From the NCBI GenBank assembly GCA_963729215.1, contig CAVSND010000023.1:124001-188000 (forward strand): a DNA stretch of 64,000 bases, read 5' to 3'. Under the pieces are notes generated by a model, which did no database searches, had not been told where the DNA came from, and saw only the letters and a list, made by a program, of their open reading frames with translations. This DNA is from CAVQJU01 sp963729215. GTDB lineage: Bacteria; Acidobacteriota; Vicinamibacteria; Vicinamibacterales; CAVVIG01. Each line of letters begins with the position of its first letter. Positions within the stretch are counted from its first letter, which is position 1. Both the position numbers and the translations under genes were made by a program. Of the stretch, positions 61,446-64,000 are shown in pieces.

Positions 61446-62231
61446 CTATCGACCGACCATGTGGGGAAGGTCCTTGTTGTTCTCCTGGCAGATGTACTCG
61501 AGCAGCTCCACGCCGGCGACCCACGGAATCGTGTAGCTGGTCGTCCACGGTTTCGCGTACGCGTGCGGATCGTCGATGGTCACCTCGTAGTGCAGCGTGG
61601 ACTCGTTCGTGCGGGCGAAGCGCTCGATGATATGCAGCGCCTCGGTGTGCGGGTGCCCGGCCTGGTCGAGCCAGGTCGCCTCGTTGAACCCGATCGCATC
61701 CACGACCAGCGTGTCGCCCTCCCAGTGACCAATCGATTCGCCGAGGAAGGATGGATTCGGATCCTTCTGGTGAAGCCGGCCATCCGTGAAGATCGTGCGC
61801 CACACGTGCGCTCCGCCTTCGAAGACGAACAGCACGCGGTCGCTCTGCTGGAAGATTTGAAACGGGAAGGGCGTGGCCATCAAGCGCGGGATGCCTGGCG
61901 GCAGGCATCTCGATTCAGGATCGTGTTGCTGCAGGTTGGCCTGCCGCTCGTCGTAGACGGCTTTCGCCCAGGGCTGGAACGGCACGTCGACGATTCGCTC
62001 GACGGGCGATCGATTGGGGTCGCCGACGCCCGCAAGGTTCGCGATCACGCGGGGGTTCCAGACACCTTTCCCGTTGCCCAGATCGGGATGTCCGTCGGGC
62101 AGTCGCGGCGCGGGATTGGCCGCGGCGGACTGGCTGCGCTCGGGAAGCCTGCCGGCGACCGGTGCGCTTTGCGCGAAGACCTGACCCGACAGCGCTGAAA
62201 CGAGCATGGCGCCGGCAACAAGGGCCTTCAT
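61446..62231 (-). CDS. secreted protein of the DGHPDLG / WEGDTLVVDA family
   Basis: 261 residues. MKALVAGAMLVSALSGQVFA is the signal peptide. RLPDGHPDLGNGKGVWNP, ESRCLPPGIPRLMATPFPFQIFQQSDRVLFVFEGGAHVWRTIFTDGR, GHWEGDTLVVDAIGFNEATWLDQAGHPHTE, DPHAYAKPWTTSYTIPW and LLEYICQENNKDLPH are the conserved blocks, as in the proteins at 13617 and 29990. Function unknown. It is the best-preserved of the set in this window. Confidence 0.8.
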   Translation of the reverse strand: MKALVAGAMLVSALSGQVFAQSAPVAGRLPERSQSAAANPAPRLPDGHPDLGNGKGVWNPRVIANLAGVGDPNRSPVERIVDVPFQPWAKAVYDERQANLQQHDPESRCLPPGIPRLMATPFPFQIFQQSDRVLFVFEGGAHVWRTIFTDGRLHQKDPNPSFLGESIGHWEGDTLVVDAIGFNEATWLDQAGHPHTEALHIIERFARTNESTLHYEVTIDDPHAYAKPWTTSYTIPWVAGVELLEYICQENNKDLPHMVGR

Positions 62232-62311
62232 AGGATCGCTCGCAGGTCAGAGGGATCGGTGTCACGGCATCATACGGCCGTGCGGGCTCGCGCCGGGAGA
62301 TTTGGATTCGT

Positions 62312-63226
62312 TCAGGCGTTGACGGCCTGGGGCAACCGCGGCGTTCCGATGAGGATGGCCAGCTGGGCGGCGAAAATTGTCGCCAGCGCGCGCACGGACT
62401 CCAGCTGTTCGGCGCCGCGCTGCAGCTCCACCGCGAACACCCCCACGCATCCGCCAGGCGTCATCAACGGGACGACCAGCGCACCGCTCTCCACCGCGCA
62501 GCTCTTGACGACGCAGGTTTGGGTCGACCGGAAGGCGGCTGCCGTCGCGTTGTCGGCGTCGCGGCGCACCTGAGGCAACTGGGCCAGCACCTCGTCCGAA
62601 TACCCGTGGGCCAGCGTGGGTACGAGCTCCGCACCCTGCTGATCCCATGCCCAGACAATGAGGCCGACGGCGTCGAGGAGGCGGGCAGCGCGCTGGAGCA
62701 GAGGCGCTGCGTCCCGTCGTTCGAACACCCGCCCGAGCTCGGTACACAAATGCGCGGCGGCCAGGAGATCTGGTTTGAACGGGGGAGGCTGCGCCACGGC
62801 CTCGCGGGGCGTGGACGTGGCTGCTTCCGCGGGCGCCACACGTCGCTTTCGTCCGAGATCCTGCCACGTGCGCGAAACGGCCTCGACGGCCGAGCCGACC
62901 AGGAACCTCACGCGAAGCGGGGCGGGCCGCTCGGGCGTGTTGGTGGCGGCGGCTTCAAAGGCCGGCATCGGGGTGACGGTTTCGACGGGATCGGGGTAGA
63001 GCTCGAGAAACTCGCGCACCACGATATCGGGTTCGAGGCCGATGGCGTGCGCGTAGGCACGGATGAAGGCGCGGCGAAAGATCCCCGACGGCCAGTGCGT
63101 CACGTCGTCGCGTTCCAGCGCTTCGAGCAGCGAGAGCTTGATCTTCGTCTGTTCGGCGATCTCGATGAGGGAGACCTGTTGTTTTTCGCGCCGTTCGCGT
63201 AATCGCGCGCCGAAACTCTGAGCCAT
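62312..63226 (-). CDS. RodZ-type HTH protein with C-terminal GAF-like domain
   Basis: 304 residues. Residues 1-80 form a RodZ/HTH_25-type helix-turn-helix: AQSFGARLRERREKQQVSLIEIAEQTKIKLSLLEALERDDVTHWPSGIFRRAFIRAYAHAIGL. A linker follows. The C-terminal ~150 residues are GAF-like (LLAAAHLCTELGRVFERRDAAPLLQRAARLLDAVGLIVWAWD..LVVPLMTPGGCVGVFAVELQRG). No membrane segment, so it is not a typical RodZ. It may be a regulator sensing a small molecule. ATG at 63224-63226. Confidence 0.85.
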   Translation of the reverse strand: MAQSFGARLRERREKQQVSLIEIAEQTKIKLSLLEALERDDVTHWPSGIFRRAFIRAYAHAIGLEPDIVVREFLELYPDPVETVTPMPAFEAAATNTPERPAPLRVRFLVGSAVEAVSRTWQDLGRKRRVAPAEAATSTPREAVAQPPPFKPDLLAAAHLCTELGRVFERRDAAPLLQRAARLLDAVGLIVWAWDQQGAELVPTLAHGYSDEVLAQLPQVRRDADNATAAAFRSTQTCVVKSCAVESGALVVPLMTPGGCVGVFAVELQRGAEQLESVRALATIFAAQLAILIGTPRLPQAVNA

Positions 63227-63667
63227 GCGGGACACCTCGCGGGGCAGGGGAAACACACCACCGCACGCCATCAACGTTCAATTTCTGGAAGATTTGCGCG
63301 AGATTCATCAGCCGGAGAACGGTCACCGCGCAGCCTCGGGCGAGGCGGCCCCGCGCGTTGAGGGTTGACGAACCTTCCGCGGCACAGAGTACCAATATGT
63401 CTCTCGTACTTCAAGGCAAGAAACCGCCCGGCTCGACCGTTCAGCGGCGTCACAGCTCTTCGGTGCCGCATCGGATTCGAGCGTTACGCGCCTCCAAATT
63501 AGTCTCCTTGAAGGATGACTTAAGTCTCTTCTTCCAATGCCTTTCTAACGCTTAACAGCCTCATCTGAATGGAGATATGAAAATTCGCTGCGGATTCAAG
63601 GTCGTCTCGACGGCGAGAGGTGGCACGCGGTTAGCTTTGCGGGGTACCGAAAGCCGCAACCAAAAAT
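63227..63667. other. 441-base gap with a sigma-54 promoter
   Basis: No convincing coding frame; short open frames are low-quality. It holds the sigma-54 promoter at 63621-63636 and a 6-bp stem (TTGCGG/CCGCAA) in the predicted leader at 63637-63659. Nothing recognisable as a riboswitch. Confidence 0.5.
63621..63636 (+). promoter_or_regulatory. sigma-54 (RpoN) promoter
   Basis: TGGCACGCGGTTAGCT matches the consensus TGGCACGNNNNTTGCW except for one base; the invariant GG and GC are ten bases apart. Transcription would begin near 63647, about 20 bases before the ATG at 63668. Confidence 0.65.
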
Positions 63668-64000
63668 TATGTCTGCCAACAGCACCGCGCACCAGGACCG
63701 TCAGCCGCCGCCGGCCCCCGAGGCAGTCGTGTTGCCGCCGGCAGGCAAGCCCGCCCGGCCCGGATCGTCCCGTTCCTTGATGAAACTGTTGACCTTTTCG
63801 AAGGCCGACGAAGGCCCGATGGGCGATTTTCCCAGCGAGCGGAAGCCGGGCGTTCCCTGGTTGAGGGTGGTCGTTCCGCTCGTCTGCGTTGCGGTGGTCG
63901 TCGTCGGAGCAGCCGTCGCGGCGGTGATCTTCATCCCGAAGTGGCAGGCGAGCGCAGCGGTGGTTCCGTCCGGGCAGCTGGTGGTGATTTCAGAGCCGGC
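63668..64000 (+). CDS. single-pass membrane protein, possible PEGA domain (partial)
   Basis: The first 111 residues of an open frame that runs off the window. Residues ~1-65 are Pro/Arg/Ala-rich and cytoplasmic. WLRVVVPLVCVAVVVVGAAVAAVIF is a single membrane helix. The following VVPSGQLVVISEP resembles the first strand of a PEGA domain. No Shine-Dalgarno sequence is visible. It lies 30 bases downstream of a sigma-54 promoter. Confidence 0.6.

Noticed and set aside
63540..63667. Riboswitch before the PEGA-like gene
   Set aside because: The stem at 63639-63659 does not match the conserved bases of c-di-GMP, cobalamin or other classes I know.

Overview
The window is GC-rich, densely coded DNA from a Gram-negative bacterium, most probably an Acidobacteriota of the Vicinamibacteria type. 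The reasons are the many secreted proteins carrying 'DGKP(D/N)L(S/A)G' and 'WEGDTLVV(E/D)' motifs, secreted amidohydrolase and metallo-beta-lactamase (MBL) proteins of the kind common in that phylum, an outer-membrane TolC-type efflux system, and short palindromic or minisatellite repeats in the gaps. This assignment rests on protein flavour only. I see no IS element, integrase, CRISPR array, phage block or rRNA.

Layout. 0-2 kb: N-terminus of an FAD oxidoreductase, divergent gltX, then tRNA-Gln(CTG) and a decayed tandem repeat. 2.4-10.9 kb: ICMT-family methyltransferase, a GIY-YIG remnant, a broken aldo/keto reductase, a DUF5829-like lipoprotein-like gene with a winged-helix/TPR regulator, rhodanese, GNAT, AraC, DUF1330 and VOC genes. 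11-22.7 kb: alpha/beta hydrolase, flavin amine oxidase, secreted proteins, beta-carbonic anhydrase, a class D-like sortase next to an LPKTA-tailed candidate substrate, a TSUP permease, a secreted MBL protein and a Tat amidase. 22.8-29.9 kb: three small regulated units, TetR/SRPBCC, Ada-AlkA/Ogt, ArsR/SRPBCC/DinB, followed by QueA-like, SDR and divergent SoxR genes sharing a SoxR box. 30-41 kb: secreted proteins, a GT-C glycosyltransferase with TPRs, PpiC isomerase, M28 peptidase, a large MBL fusion, a flavin monooxygenase and OsmC. 41.6-44.7 kb: metX-metY-CoA-binding operon. 44.7-49.2 kb: a rhomboid-like protein lacking its catalytic His, zinc-ribbon proteins and a YdjG/YdjI-like zinc-ribbon plus SPFH pair. 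49.3-57.4 kb: ArsR/SRPBCC, then a seven-gene tetR-tolC-hlyD-ABC-ABC-permease-permease operon (YbhGFSR type). 57.4-64 kb: small membrane proteins, VOC proteins, an NHL propeller, a RodZ-HTH/GAF-like protein and the start of a PEGA-like membrane protein behind a sigma-54 promoter.

Three themes cross the window. First, about ten genes contain frame breaks, and nearly all are repaired by removing one surplus G or C, which looks like insertion-type sequence error. Second, several promoters place the -10 element 6-8 bases before the start codon, predicting leaderless mRNAs (gltX, arsR at 26.2 kb, SDR and soxR). Third, small regulators repeatedly sit in an ATGA-overlapped operon with an SRPBCC or efflux gene, with a palindromic operator in front.
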